Of a DNA stretch of 64,000 nt, positions 22,914 through 34,324 are shown in pieces. A program made the translations under genes and the position numbers. The stretch's first letter is position 1. Each line of letters starts with the position of its first letter. The DNA is taken from positions 90,482,177-90,546,176 of the forward strand of contig JBCNJP010000023.1 in the NCBI GenBank assembly GCA_039602395.1, read 5' to 3'. Under the pieces are notes generated by a model, which saw nothing but the letters and a program-made list of their open reading frames with translations, did not search any database and was not told the DNA's origin. The DNA is from Deinandra increscens subsp. villosa. Taxonomy: Eukaryota; Streptophyta; Magnoliopsida; Asterales; Asteraceae.

Positions 22914-23137
22914 CGATTGTTTTATTTTCAAATCGCCAAATGTACGCTCTATGTCTTTACGAGCCACACTGTGAGCTTTCGTGTAAACCCTGCGCCTTTC
23001 TCCGATGGGAGCTGTAAACCCTTTCACAATCGTAGAGTATTTGGGATAAATCCCGTCTCCCAAATAATATCCCCGCTTCTACGTGTTGCCACGTAGCTCA
23101 AACGATGAATCGGGCTCACGTCCCTTGATGATATCAT
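22914..23137 (-). pseudogene. PIF/Harbinger transposase relic, C-terminal part
   Basis: On the minus strand this reads KRGYYLGDGIYPKYSTIVKG, then FTAPIGERRRVYTKAHSVAR and KDIERTFGDLK. That is the end of the DDE_Tnp_4 fold of PIF/Harbinger transposases, including the catalytic Glu in KDIERTF. A stop codon interrupts it just before KRGYYLGDG. The conserved end after GDLK is missing. The upstream half of the same relic lies at 33577-33760, on the far side of the gypsy element, so the two were one sequence before that insertion. Confidence 0.85.
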
Positions 23138-25708
23138 TGTCACACCCCAACCGACGGCGGAATTTACGTCGGGGCATGATGATTGTCCAAATGCTCATGA
23201 CACTAATTAAAGTTTCAATACTTAATCATTACCAAATTCCAAGTCTTACAATATATTCAAATACACATAACATAACATAACATACTGATAGAGTTTGATT
23301 TATTTAATCTAGGTCCAAAGCATCCTAGATGTAGCATCAAGTATAGTTCACACTGCATGTCCTGAAACATGTATAAAAATAGAGAGTGTCAACTAAAAAT
23401 AGTTGGTGAGTAAACATAAGTTTAGATATATATATATATAATAGTTTGAAAGCGATTCATATGTCAAATGTAGACTCATGCATGTATGAATAAACAAATA
23501 TTGCATAATCAAACCTTGATGACTAGTGTCCGTAACTCGAAAGTTACGCTTAGCTTGAGTTAGGTTTCAATCACCCGAATGCCAAACCGGTCAAATTCAG
23601 GTGGGTTGTCAGTCCAATGGAATCCATTATTGTTACCATAGGCTTGTTTGTTAATGATCATGCTAGAATATAGACTTCGAATAGTGACAACATAGTTTAA
23701 CATATAGCATAGAAATCACACATAGACAGAGAATGAGATCGCATAGTTTGAAAAGAAAAGAAAGAATGCGTGCTTGAATAATGTATACATGTTCCATCCC
23801 AAAACTTGAAAATGAAAGGGGATTATGAGTACTCACCTGAGGTGGTGAGTGAAATATGAAAAGAGTCCGAGTGATAAGAAGACGACTATCCGTGTCCTAG
23901 ATTATATGAAGACACTTTAAGTCTAGAGACATGAATCGAATGTCTAAGTTACCCACTTAAGACTAGTTGGGTCTTGTTCAAATTGGTTAATCCGTTGACC
24001 GTTGGTGATATGTATTGGTTTTTGGTTTAGTGTATCAATTGGAGATTTTGGACAGCTTATGAGCTGTGACTTTAAGTGCGCTTTTAAAATATCAAACGTT
24101 AACTATAAATTACCAAAATTTACAGATTGTTAGTTTAATGTAATGCAAACATTTTTTGTTTAATAAGCTTTTTAAGAAAATGCTAATAGATAGCTCGAAA
24201 CAGCCTCACAAAACAGAAGGTACAGAAACGCGCACCTTTCTTGTAGGGACTGTTGTGAGCTGCTCGGTTTGAATTAAAAGGCAAACTATATATCGTTGGA
24301 AAGCTAACTCAACGAACTTAATCGTGGAGTCTGAGTTTGTTGAATTTGAGTTCGAAATGACCAAGATATGGCCGGATAAAAGTCTAACAACGAATCTGTG
24401 TTTTCACAGAATTTAAAGTTGAGTAGTTCTCTTTTAAGGTGATTAACCAACAAGCCCTTTTTAATGGGTGTTCTTAGGTATAAATATGAACGAGTATTTA
24501 AGAATATAAATAAGATGTTTTTCTCACAGAAATCAAGCAAGGAGAAGGTAGTGAGGATGACGGTTGAGCTTAGATCAACACTTGAAGCCTTGAGGAGTTC
24601 TTGAGATTTTCTGACAGAAAGTTGGGTCCACTTTGGAGGATGATTCTGGACAATTTAGGAAACCAAATGGTACAGATTTTAAGTCTAAAATGAAGTACTT
24701 TGAAATAGGAAGATATAGGAAAAAGAATCAGCTCAAACTGATCTCGTTTGGTACCTCAAATGTGCCACGAAAAACAAGGTCGCACAGCAGCGAGATTCTG
24801 GAGCAGTCGTCGTTCAAAGTGGTCTAGAGGGCTGAGTTTTTATCGAAATTGAGTGAGGTCAGTTGGCATTTTTAGAGAACTCAAAGGGGAAGATTTCTGG
24901 ACAAGAATGGAAGGATTTGGACGATTTATGAGGGAGATATGGGTTGTAGAAGTGGCTGTAACGAATCTGGTAGATTTTAGGTATAGGTGTGAGAAAACAA
25001 GTGCATTAGCTTTGGTATTTATACAAGAAATTTAGTCTTGGATGACTAACTTGAGGAAAGCTAGAGGATTACTTTAATCCATCTTGGGGACTACCAAAGG
25101 ATTACTTTAGTCCTACATGGGGACTACCAAAGGATTACTTTAATCCTACATGGGGACTACCAAAGGATTACTTTAATCCTACATGGGGACTAGCAAAGGA
25201 TTACTTTAGTCATGTGGGTGGTCTATTGGTATATTATAAACGAGAGATAAAATAACGGGTTTCAATTTGATATTCGTTACTAGTTAATGACCATGTTTGT
25301 AGCTAGGTTATAACAAACGGACATATGGAACATTAATGTTTCAACCTCGACCGGAACGAAGTCCGTCTGAACCTTTCCGTTTAAACTTCGGCCGGATCGA
25401 TGTTTCGTGAGAATAATAATGATATAAGTCACATATTTATAAAAGAGTATAATGTTTTAACTTTTATAAATTTTATTATTGTTCCATCATTAATGTATAG
25501 TTTTAGAGTTATCCAATAATATCACCACTGGTCTCGTTTTGGGTTGACTCGGCTATGATCATGACACGTATAAATGTATGTATATGTATAAAATGAAACA
25601 AGGATAATCATAGAATATATTCATGATTTTTGCTTGAATATAGATTGAAATTACATGGATAACTGAAACGGGTCGGGTTACAAATATGAAAAATAGACGG
25701 ATGTCACA
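23138..25708 (-). repeat. 3' LTR of the gypsy element
   Basis: 2,571 bp, beginning TGTCACACCCCAACCGACGG and ending GGATGTCACA on the plus strand. It carries a minisatellite at 25063-25210. Short frames inside it recur identically in the other LTR and are not genes. Confidence 0.95.
25063..25210. repeat. 33-bp minisatellite inside the LTR
   Basis: About four and a half units of AGGATTACTTTAATCCTACA...GGGGACTACCAA in the left LTR. The same array lies in the right LTR at about 32926-33072. Each unit contains the palindrome GGATTACTTTAATCC. Equal copy number in both LTRs fits the recent insertion. Confidence 0.85.
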
Positions 25709-25721
25709 GTCTCCCCTACTT
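25709..25721 (-). other. Gypsy polypurine tract
   Basis: The complement reads AAGTAGGGGAGAC, directly next to the 3' LTR. It is the expected plus-strand primer site. Confidence 0.88.
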
Positions 25722-25742
25722 TAGGGAATTTCGTCCCGAAAT

Positions 25743-28700
25743 TTATTGAGAGGAGGCTGGTGCAAAAAGGTGTGGGTACTTGGTTTTCATTTGGTCTTCG
25801 CGTTCCCAAGTGAATTCCGGTCCACGCTTGGAATCCCAACGAACCTTGACAATAGGTATGCGACTACGCTTGAGTTGTTTCACCTCACGGTCCATGATTT
25901 CAACTGGTTTTTCTACAAAATGCATAGATTCATCGACGTGTACCTCATCGAGAGGAATATGGAGGTTTTCATCGGCTAAGCATTTCCGAAGATTAGACAC
26001 GTGGAAGGTTGGATGAACATTGTTGAGTTCCGAAGGTAGTTCGAGCTTGTAAGCTACCTTCCCAATCCTTTTAAGGACTTTGAATGGGCCAACGTAACGA
26101 GGTGCTAACTTTCCTTTCTTTCCAAATCGGACAACTCCCTTCCAAGGGGATACCTTAAGGAGTACTAAGTCGCCGACTTCGAATTCTAGGGGTTTGCGTC
26201 GTTTATCAGCGTAGCTCTTTTGACGACTCCTAGCAGCGAGTAGATTATCACGGATTTGAATGATTTTGTCGGTAGTTTCTTGAATTAACTCGGGACCAGT
26301 GATTTGGGCTTCACCAATCTCATTCCAACAAATAGGTGAGCGACACTTTCGACCGTAGAGTGCTTCGAACGGTGCCATGCCGATACTTGTATGGTAGCTG
26401 TTATTATAAGAGAACTCGATCAAAGGTAAGTGCGAATCCCAATTGCCACCAAAATCGAGGATACATGATCTAAGCATATCCTCGAGTGTCTGGATAGTTC
26501 GTTCAGATTGACCATCGGTTTGAGGATGATAAGCGGTGCTAAGGTCAAGACGAGTACCGAAAGCTGATTGAAGAGATTTCCAAAAGCGGGAGATGAAACG
26601 ACCATCACGATCGGAGATAATGCTCAAAGGCACACCGTGACGACAAGCAATTTCTTTGATATAGATTCGAGATAGTTTCCCAACTCGATACTTTTCTCGA
26701 ATAGGAATGAAATGAGCTGATTTGGTCAACCGGTCAATGATTACCCAAATGCTATCGTGACCATCTGAAGTGCGAGGAAGTTTAGTGATGAAATCCATGG
26801 CTATGTTTTCCCACTTCCACACCGGAATCTCTGGTTGCTCAAGCAAGCCAGAAGGTCGTTGATGTTCGGCTTTGACCTTGGAGCAAGTGAGACATTTAGC
26901 CACGAAGATGGCAATGTCCTTTTTCATGCCCGGCCACCAATAGTGACAACGAAGATCCTGATACATTTTGTCTGCACCGGGATGAATAGAATAGCGGGAC
27001 TTGTGAGCTTCGCTCATGATGAAAGTACGAAGATCGCTGCGATTAGGGATCCAAAGACGATTTAAGAAATATAGGAGACCATTAGGTTTGGTTTCCAATT
27101 GAAGTTCAGCACCACATGACATTTCTTCATACATGTTACCCTCGGTGACAGAGGCATGTTGTGCCTCAAAGATACGCATCTGAATATCGGTTTGAATATG
27201 AATGCTTTGAAGTAGAATAGGCTTGACGTGGTCTTTTCGACTAAGAGCGTCGGCTACAACATTTGCTTTGCCAGGATGGTAGCGAATTTCACAGTCGTAG
27301 TCGTTTAATAGTTCGACCCATCTTCGTTGTCTCATGTTGAGTTCCTTTTGGTCGAAGATGTGTTGGAGGCTCTTGTGGTCAGTGAAAATCACACATTTTG
27401 TACCGTATAGGTAATGCCTCCAGATTTTCAAAGCAAAAACGACCGCACCAAGCTCGAGATCGTGCGTCGTGTAGTTCTTCTCATGAATCTTGAGCTGTCT
27501 CGAAGCATATGCAATAACCTTGCCTCGTTGCATGAGAACGCAACCGAGACCTTGGTTGGATGCATCGCAATAGACGACAAAATCGTCGTTACCATCGGGA
27601 AGAGTTAGGATAGGAGCATCGCATAACATTTGCTTAAGTGTCTGGAATGCTTGCTCTTGCTTAGCACCCCATTCGAAGGGTTTGCCTTTATGAGTTAAAG
27701 CAGTGAGTGGTAAGGCAATCCTGGAGAAATTAGAAATGAAACGCCGGTAGTAGCCTGCTAGACCAAGAAAAGAACGAATTTCGGTAGGAGTAGTAGGAAC
27801 ACTCCAATTTTTAACGGCTTCGATCTTAGCAGGATCTACATGGATACCCTTGTCATTGACGATATGTCCCAAAAATTGAACTTCCTTAAGCCAAAATTCA
27901 CATTTCGAGAATTTAGCGTACAGTTGTTCTTGCTTTAAGAGTTCCAAAATTAGACGTAGGTGTTGCTCGTGATCAGACTTTGATTTGGAGTAAATTAAGA
28001 TGTCGTCAATGAAGACAATCACAAATTTATCCAAATAGGGCTTGCAAACGCGATTCATCAGATCCATGAATACTGCAGGTGCGTTTGTTAAGCCGAAAGG
28101 CATAACCGTGAACTCGAAGTGACCATACCTTGTACGAAAGGCAGTCTTTGGAATATCATCATCATGAACTCGAAGTTGATGATATCCAGAACGTAGATCG
28201 ATTTTTGAGAAACAACTGGCGCCTTGGAGTTGATCAAAGAGATCGTCGATTCTTGGTAGAGGGTATCGATTCTTGATGGTAAGTTTGTTAAGCTCACGAT
28301 AGTCGATGCACATTCGAAATGATCCATCCTTCTTCTTTACGAATAGAACAGGTGCTCCCCATGGTGAGGAACTTGGACGAATAAAGCCTTTTTCAGAAAG
28401 CTCTTGGAGTTGATTAGACAACTCTTGCATTTCAGAAGGTGCGAGACGATATGGAGACTTAGCCACAGGAGTTGCTCCAGGAACAAGATCAATGCGGAAA
28501 TCAATTTGACGAATAGGAGGAAGGCCGGATACATCTTCAGGAAAGACTTCAGGAAAATCCCGAACGATGGGAATGTCTTGTATCTTCTTCTCCTTAGCAT
28601 CTGTCTCCATAATATGAGCCAAGAATGCCACGTAGTTCTTGCGTAAGTACTTTCGGGCTTTGGTGCATGACATGAGTTTGAGTCCTTTAGATGGTGTTTC

Positions 28701-30326
28701 ACCGTAGATAACCAAAACCTGACCATCTGTGCGAGGAATTCGAATAGCCTTCTCGAAACAGGCGATTTCGGCATGATTTTGAGTTAGCCAATCCATGCCT
28801 ACTATGATATCAAAGCTACCTAGTTGCATGGGTATGAGGTCGATGGAGAGATTGTGCTCATTAAAGTTAAGTGTGCAGTTGGGAATAATAGAGTCGATGG
28901 TGATGGGTTTTCCATCCGCCACTTCAACCGTGTAAGGTTTCTCTAGTTTGGTTCGAGGGGTAGCAAGTAAGGGTTCGAATTCAATAGAAACAAAACTCTT
29001 ATCGGCACCAGTATCAAATAAAATTGAGGCATAACGGTTATTAACAAGGAACGTACCGTTAACCACTTCATTGTTGGCTTGAGCTTGATTAGCATTGATG
29101 TTAAATGCACGACCACGTGCACCCTGGTTAATTGGGTTGGCTTGAGCGTTGTTCACAATGGTCAACATGGGACATGCATTGCGGAAATGCGTTGGGTCAC
29201 CACATTGGAAGCAAGCAGGCCTATAGGGTGGTGGAGGAGCATTGGGGAGAGCAGCGGGTCGAACAAAGGGTTGTTGAGCTCGAGGTCGAATGGGTTGTCT
29301 ACAAACATTGATAGAATGGCCCATACGACCACAATTTTGGCACTGGCGACACGGGGTAGTCGCAGGGTGATGGTATTGGCAGGAGTTACACTGGGGAAAG
29401 GGTCCAGTGTAAGGCTTCTTGATGGGTTGAGTTGTAGGGGCAACTTGGGCTATGGGTGTGGCTGGTGTGATGATAGCATAGTTGCGGTTGTTAGCTTTCC
29501 GCTTCTTCTTGTTAACAGCAGATGACTCGGCCTTAACATCTTTGGGTTGATCGGTCGAGGATTTGCCGGTTGATTTCTTTTCACCCTTCCTAGTTAAAGT
29601 CCCTGCCCTAACATGATTATCAGTCAGTGTCGCAGCCAAGTGTTTCACTTCCTGCAGAGTCTCGAGCTTACTACCCCACATTGTGTCTTGAAACAACATG
29701 GGTAACCCAATAATGTATCTTTCGATGGCTAGGGAGGGAGTCTCGACGAAACGAGGGATCAACATGGAAAGTTCATCAAATCGGTCATTGAAGGCCTGGT
29801 TTTCCCCACTGTTTTGCCTGAGAGCCCAGAACTCTTCTTCCAACGCTCGAAGTTCGCTGCGAGGGCAGAACTTCCGAATCATTAGTTCTTTCACTTCGTT
29901 CCAAGGTAGGGCTAATGCAGTCTCTGTCCCTCGGGTACGCTTCTCGCCATTCCACCATGAGAGTGCCTTTTCGAGGAAGACGCTGGTGGCATGACGAACT
30001 TTCAATTCCTCGGGACAGTCACTGTTGATGAAGGTGTTTTCCATGCCTTCGAACCACTGAAGTAGTTTGGTGGCACCCGCAGACCCACTGAACTTGGGCG
30101 GATTGCAGGCATTGAAGTGTTTGAAAGTGCATTTGGAAGTATTTGCACCATTTTGGTTTCCCGGATTAGTATTGAGGTTCTGTTGGATTTGAACCATCAT
30201 CTCTGGGATGACCTTAGCCATTTGCTTGGCTATTTGGGCAGCCATCTTGCGTCCCGAATTTCCAGAACGGCGCCCGTTGAAATGAATAGACATGCTGAAT
30301 TGAAGTGAAAGAGAATGTGAGTCCAA
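25743..30326 (-). CDS. Gypsy gag-pol polyprotein (1,527 aa), intact
   Basis: One open frame. Gag includes residues with PPKFSGSAGATKLLQWFEGM and LALPWNEVKELMIRKFCPRS. Two CCHC knuckles follow near residues 335 (CQNCGRMGHSINVC) and 378 (CFQCGDPTHFRNAC). Protease has DTGA near 439. Reverse transcriptase (about 610-790) has SSSPWGAPVLFVKKKDGSFR and FIDDILIYS. RNase H begins near 915 (VVYCDASNQGLGCVL). Integrase has an HHCC zinc domain near 1115-1148 and the D,D,E core (MDFITKLP; DRDGRFISRFW; ERTIQTLEDML). The tail (NVHPTFHVSNLRKC, then VKVRWDSKRGPEFTWERE) is chromodomain-like and would guide integration to chromatin. The start may be Met1 or the in-frame Met at residue 12 (30293). It makes the proteins needed for reverse transcription and integration. 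Confidence 0.95.
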   Translation of the reverse strand: MDSHSLSLQFSMSIHFNGRRSGNSGRKMAAQIAKQMAKVIPEMMVQIQQNLNTNPGNQNGANTSKCTFKHFNACNPPKFSGSAGATKLLQWFEGMENTFINSDCPEELKVRHATSVFLEKALSWWNGEKRTRGTETALALPWNEVKELMIRKFCPRSELRALEEEFWALRQNSGENQAFNDRFDELSMLIPRFVETPSLAIERYIIGLPMLFQDTMWGSKLETLQEVKHLAATLTDNHVRAGTLTRKGEKKSTGKSSTDQPKDVKAESSAVNKKKRKANNRNYAIITPATPIAQVAPTTQPIKKPYTGPFPQCNSCQYHHPATTPCRQCQNCGRMGHSINVCRQPIRPRAQQPFVRPAALPNAPPPPYRPACFQCGDPTHFRNACPMLTIVNNAQANPINQGARGRAFNINANQAQANNEVVNGTFLVNNRYASILFDTGADKSFVSIEFEPLLATPRTKLEKPYTVEVADGKPITIDSIIPNCTLNFNEHNLSIDLIPMQLGSFDIIVGMDWLTQNHAEIACFEKAIRIPRTDGQVLVIYGETPSKGLKLMSCTKARKYLRKNYVAFLAHIMETDAKEKKIQDIPIVRDFPEVFPEDVSGLPPIRQIDFRIDLVPGATPVAKSPYRLAPSEMQELSNQLQELSEKGFIRPSSSPWGAPVLFVKKKDGSFRMCIDYRELNKLTIKNRYPLPRIDDLFDQLQGASCFSKIDLRSGYHQLRVHDDDIPKTAFRTRYGHFEFTVMPFGLTNAPAVFMDLMNRVCKPYLDKFVIVFIDDILIYSKSKSDHEQHLRLILELLKQEQLYAKFSKCEFWLKEVQFLGHIVNDKGIHVDPAKIEAVKNWSVPTTPTEIRSFLGLAGYYRRFISNFSRIALPLTALTHKGKPFEWGAKQEQAFQTLKQMLCDAPILTLPDGNDDFVVYCDASNQGLGCVLMQRGKVIAYASRQLKIHEKNYTTHDLELGAVVFALKIWRHYLYGTKCVIFTDHKSLQHIFDQKELNMRQRRWVELLNDYDCEIRYHPGKANVVADALSRKDHVKPILLQSIHIQTDIQMRIFEAQHASVTEGNMYEEMSCGAELQLETKPNGLLYFLNRLWIPNRSDLRTFIMSEAHKSRYSIHPGADKMYQDLRCHYWWPGMKKDIAIFVAKCLTCSKVKAEHQRPSGLLEQPEIPVWKWENIAMDFITKLPRTSDGHDSIWVIIDRLTKSAHFIPIREKYRVGKLSRIYIKEIACRHGVPLSIISDRDGRFISRFWKSLQSAFGTRLDLSTAYHPQTDGQSERTIQTLEDMLRSCILDFGGNWDSHLPLIEFSYNNSYHTSIGMAPFEALYGRKCRSPICWNEIGEAQITGPELIQETTDKIIQIRDNLLAARSRQKSYADKRRKPLEFEVGDLVLLKVSPWKGVVRFGKKGKLAPRYVGPFKVLKRIGKVAYKLELPSELNNVHPTFHVSNLRKCLADENLHIPLDEVHVDESMHFVEKPVEIMDREVKQLKRSRIPIVKVRWDSKRGPEFTWEREDQMKTKYPHLFAPASSQ

Positions 30327-30990
30327 GGATTCAAAAGGATTGATAGATACTAAACACGTGAGGGATGTATGAAAATCATGAAAATTAGATTGAAAACATT
30401 GTAAATCGATCTGTATAAATCACAAGAATAACGTAGGGTTTGTATTTGGAATGAAATATGAAACGAAAAAATAAATCTCGTTGAATTGTGAAATAATCAA
30501 AGCATTGAATGGTAATCATTAAACTGATCACCTTGACTTATCAAAGTTATTTTAGTTCATGTGACGTTTGGTATGACATGCTTTGGCCTAATAGGTAAGA
30601 CACTCTCACCAAGAGTCCCCAGATCGGCGCACAGGCCCAGCGGTTGACATGGGTTTATACGAAACACCTTTCTTAGACAGAAAACCCGGCTACCGATGTC
30701 CACCCTTCCAGTTACTACATGTCCGTCACTTAGAACTTAAACTTTGAGGAGATTGAAAATTGAAAAGTAAATAGAATAATGAAAGTTCAATTGTGGCATA
30801 AAGTGATAGTGTGGATGTGTGTGTTATGAAAAGAGTTGGAGCTTGAATCGAATAAGGTGGGAATAAGTAGCATATATATGGACATATAGTAATATGTAAT
30901 AAGCATGCAAGACATGAGATACTCATGTTTGGACACCTAAAGCCATAGTCTAGGTCACCATTTCTAATAACCTAATTCCCTATAGCCACG
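30327..30990 (-). other. Gypsy 5' leader
   Basis: The sequence between the gag start and the primer site on the minus strand. No ORF is convincing. It would hold packaging signals, but none can be named from sequence alone. Confidence 0.7.
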
Positions 30991-31002
30991 GCTCTGATAC
31001 CA
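30991..31002 (-). other. Gypsy primer-binding site (initiator tRNA-Met)
   Basis: The complement reads TGGTATCAGAGC, three bases inside the 5' LTR edge at 31006. It is the same primer class as the copia element. Confidence 0.93.
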
Positions 31003-31005
31003 ATC

Positions 31006-33571
31006 TGTCACACCCCAACCGACGGCGGAATTTACGTCGGGGCATGATGATTGTCCAAATGCTCATGACACTAATTAAAGTTTCAATACTTAATCATTAC
31101 CAAATTCCAAGTCTTACAATAGATTCAAATACACATAACATAACATAACATACTGATAGAGTTTGATTTATTTAATCTAGGTCCAAAGCATCCTAGATGT
31201 AGCATCAAGTATAGTTCACACTGCATGTCCTGAAACATGTATAAAAATAGAGAGTGTCAACTAAAAATAGTTGGTGAGTAAACATAAGTTTAGATATATA
31301 TATATAATAGTTTGAAAGCGATTCATATGTCAAATGTAGACTCATGCATGTATGAATAAACAAATATTGCATAATCAAACCTTGATGACTAGTGTCCGTA
31401 ACTCGAAAGTTACGCTTAGCTTGAGTTAGGTTTCAATCACCCGAATGCCAAACCGGTCAAATTCAGGTGGGTTGTCAGTCCAATGGAATCCATTATTGTT
31501 ACCATAGGCTTGTTTGTTAATGATCATGCTAGAATATAGACTTCGAATAGTGACAACATAGTTTAACATATAGCATAGAAATCACACATAGACAGAGAAT
31601 GAGATCGCATAGTTTGAAAAGAAAAGAAATGCGTGCTTGAATAATGTATACATGTTCCATCCCAAAACTTGAAAATGAAAGGGGATTATGAGTACTCACC
31701 TGAGGTGGTGAGTGAAATATGAAAAGAGTCCGAGTGATAAGAAGACGACTATCCGTGTCCTAGATTATATGAAGACACTTTAAGTCTAGAGACATGAATC
31801 GAATGTCTAAGTTACCCACTTAAGACTAGTTGGGTCTTGTTCAAATTGGTTAATCCGTTGACCGTTGGTGATATGTATTGGTTTTTGGTTTAGTGTATCA
31901 ATTGGAGATTTTGGACAGCTTATGAGCTGTGACTTTAAGTGCGCTTTTAAAATATCAAACGTTAACTATAAATTACCAAAATTTACAGATTGTTAGTTTA
32001 ATGTAATGCAAACATTTTTTGTTTAATAAGCTTTTTAAGAAAATGCTAATAGATAGCTCGAAACAGCCTCACAAAACAGAAGGTACAGAAACGCGCACCT
32101 TTCTTGTAGGGACTGTTGTGAGCTGCTCGGTTTGAATTAAAAGGCAAACTATATATCGTTGGAAAGCTAACTCAACGAACTTAATCGTGGAGTCTGAGTT
32201 TGTTGAATTTGAGTTCGAAATGACCAAGATATGGCCGGATAAAAGTCTAACAACGAATCTGTGTTTTCACAGAATTTAAAGTTGAGTAGTTCTCTTTTAA
32301 GGTGATTAACCAACAAGCCCTTTTTAATGGGTGTTCTTAGGTATAAATATGAACGAGTATTTAAGAATATAAATAAGATGTTTTTCTCACAGAAATCAAG
32401 CAAGGAGAAGGTAGTGAGGATGACGGTTGAGCTTAGATCAACACTTGAAGCCTTGAGGAGTTCTTGAGATTTTCTGACAGAAAGTTGGGTCAACTTTGGA
32501 GGATGATTCTGGACAATTTAGGAAACCAAATGGTACAGATTTTAAGTCTAAAATGAAGTACTTTGAAATAGGAAGATATAGGAAAAAGAATCAGCTCAAA
32601 CTGATCTCGTTTGGTACCTCAAATGTGCCACGAAAAACAAGGTCGCACAGCAGCGAGATTCTGGAGCAGTCGTCGTTCAAAGTGGTCTAGAGGGCTGAGT
32701 TTTTATCGAAATTGAGTGAGGTCAGTTGGCATTTTTAGAGAACTCAAAGGGGAAGATTTCTGGACAAGAATGGAAGGATTTGGACGATTTATGAGGGAGA
32801 TATGGGTTGTAGAAGTGGCTGTAACGAATCTGGTAGATTTTAGGTATAGGTGTGAGAAAACAAGTGCATTAGCTTTGGTATTTATACAAGAAATTTAGTC
32901 TTGGATGACTAACTTGAGGAAAGCTAGAGGATTACTTTAATCCATCTTGGGGACTACCAAAGGATTACTTTAGTCCTACATGGGGACTACCAAAGGATTA
33001 CTTTAATCCTACATGGGGACTACCAAAGGATTACTTTAATCCTACATGGGGACTAGCAAAGGATTACTTTAGTCATGTGGGTGGTCTATTGGTATATTAT
33101 AAACGAGAGATAAAATAACGGGTTTCAATTTGATATTCGTTACTAGTTAATGACCATGTTTGTAGCTAGGTTATAACAAACGGACATATGGAACATTAAT
33201 GTTTCAACCTCGACCGGAACGAAGTCCGTCTGAACCTTTCCGTTTAAACTTCGGCCGGATCGATGTTTCGTGAGAATAATAATGATATAAGTCACATATT
33301 TATAAAAGAGTATAATGTTTTAACTTTTATAAATTTTATTATTGTTCCATCATTAATGTATAGTTTTAGAGTTATCCAATAATATCACCACTGGTCTCGT
33401 TTTGGGTTGACTCGGCTATGATCATGACACGTATAAATGTATGTATATGTATAAAATGAAACAAGGATAATCATAGAATATATTCATGATTTTTGCTTGA
33501 ATATAGATTGAAATTACATGGATAACTGAAACGGGTCGGGTTACAAATATGAAAAATAGACGGATGTCACA
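31006..33571 (-). repeat. 5' LTR of the gypsy element
   Basis: 2,566 bp, near-identical to 23138-25708. Differences seen by eye: AATAGATTC against AATATATTC, GGTCAACTTT against GGTCCACTTT, one TA fewer in a dinucleotide run, and 3 bases fewer near 31627. Confidence 0.95.
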
Positions 33572-33576
33572 ATCAT

Positions 33577-33760
33577 CCCAAATGGGTGATCGATCCAACA
33601 CATTGATATCGTTGTTCGACCCAGCGACACCAAAATAATGATGCCAAATCCACATATCGTACGAAGCAACGGCTTCGAGCATTATGGTTGGATGCCCATG
33701 ATCACCTCACATAAACTGACCCCGCCAAGCGTTGGGACAATTTTCCACAAGATTTAAATG
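33577..33760 (-). pseudogene. PIF/Harbinger transposase relic, central part
   Basis: On the minus strand: ENCPNAWRGQFM, a stop, then GDHGHPTIMLEAVASYDMWI, WHHYFGVAGSNNDINVLDRS and PIWDD. This is the central DDE_Tnp_4 region with the second catalytic Asp in SNNDINVL. It runs straight into the TSD of the gypsy element. The continuation (DII.KGREPDSS onwards) is at 22914-23137. A stop codon after GQFM shows the transposase was already dead or decaying. Confidence 0.85.
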
Positions 33761-33875
33761 AAAACCAGGCGGAAGTTTAAGATTATTCTGAATTTGCTTC
33801 TAAAAGATTTGAAAAGGAAGATGGTCACATGGCATGGTTACCATAGCGAAATGTTCAACTTTGTGTGGTTATTAG

Positions 33876-34316
33876 CAATGTTTTAAAAACCGGTTCAACC
33901 GGTCCGGTCCAACCGCCAACCGGTCATCATACCGGTTTTTTAATCCCGGGTTTTTTGGACATAACCGGACCGTTTTGAACCGGGCGGTTTTCCGGTTTTT
34001 TCCCGGTTCAACCGGTCCGGTTCAACCGGTTTTCTGATATTTTTAAAAAAATATATATATTTTTTAATTTATTGTTACTTTTTATTATTTTTTAAAGTCT
34101 AAAACTTATATTTTCTTATGAAATACCTATTTGGTATTATTTTTAGTGGATTATCATTGTATTTTAATTATTTTCGTTGTGGTGTAAAAATTTATTAACA
34201 TTTTTATAAATATATATATATAAATCCTCTAACTGGTTCAACCGGCCGGTCCAACCGGTCGAACCGGCCCCGAAAAGTTTTCCGGTTCAACTAAAAAACC
34301 GGTTTTTAAAACATTG
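33876..34316. mobile_element. hAT MITE, 441 bp, 8-bp TSD
   Basis: The terminal inverted repeat CAATGTTTTAAAAACCGGTT is perfect over 20 bases at both ends. The perfect 8-bp TSD GTTATTAG lies at 33868-33875 and 34317-34324. The sub-terminal regions are dense in CCGGTTCAACCGG-type palindromes. The interior is AT-rich and non-coding. It lies about 100 bp from the PIF/Harbinger relic. Confidence 0.95.
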
Positions 34317-34324
34317 GTTATTAG

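Larger units (their letters stand above)
23138..33571 (-). mobile_element. Young intact Ty3/gypsy element (Tekay/Del-like chromovirus), TSD ATCAT
   Basis: A 10,434-bp element on the minus strand. The LTRs are 23138-25708 (3') and 31006-33571 (5'), with tRNA-Met primer site, one open gag-pol frame and a polypurine tract. It is flanked by perfect ATCAT repeats (23133-23137, 33572-33576). By eye the LTRs differ by about two substitutions and two small indels (TA, 3 bp), so insertion is very recent. Reverse transcriptase before integrase, a C-terminal chromodomain-like tail and long LTRs fit the Tekay/Del chromovirus clade. All the expected parts are present and the frame is uninterrupted, so it may be autonomous. 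It interrupts a PIF/Harbinger relic. Confidence 0.96.

Noticed and set aside
24304..25035. Three short open frames repeated at 32167-32898
   Set aside because: They lie in the two near-identical gypsy LTRs and repeat exactly because the LTRs do; they have no domain and no independent conservation.
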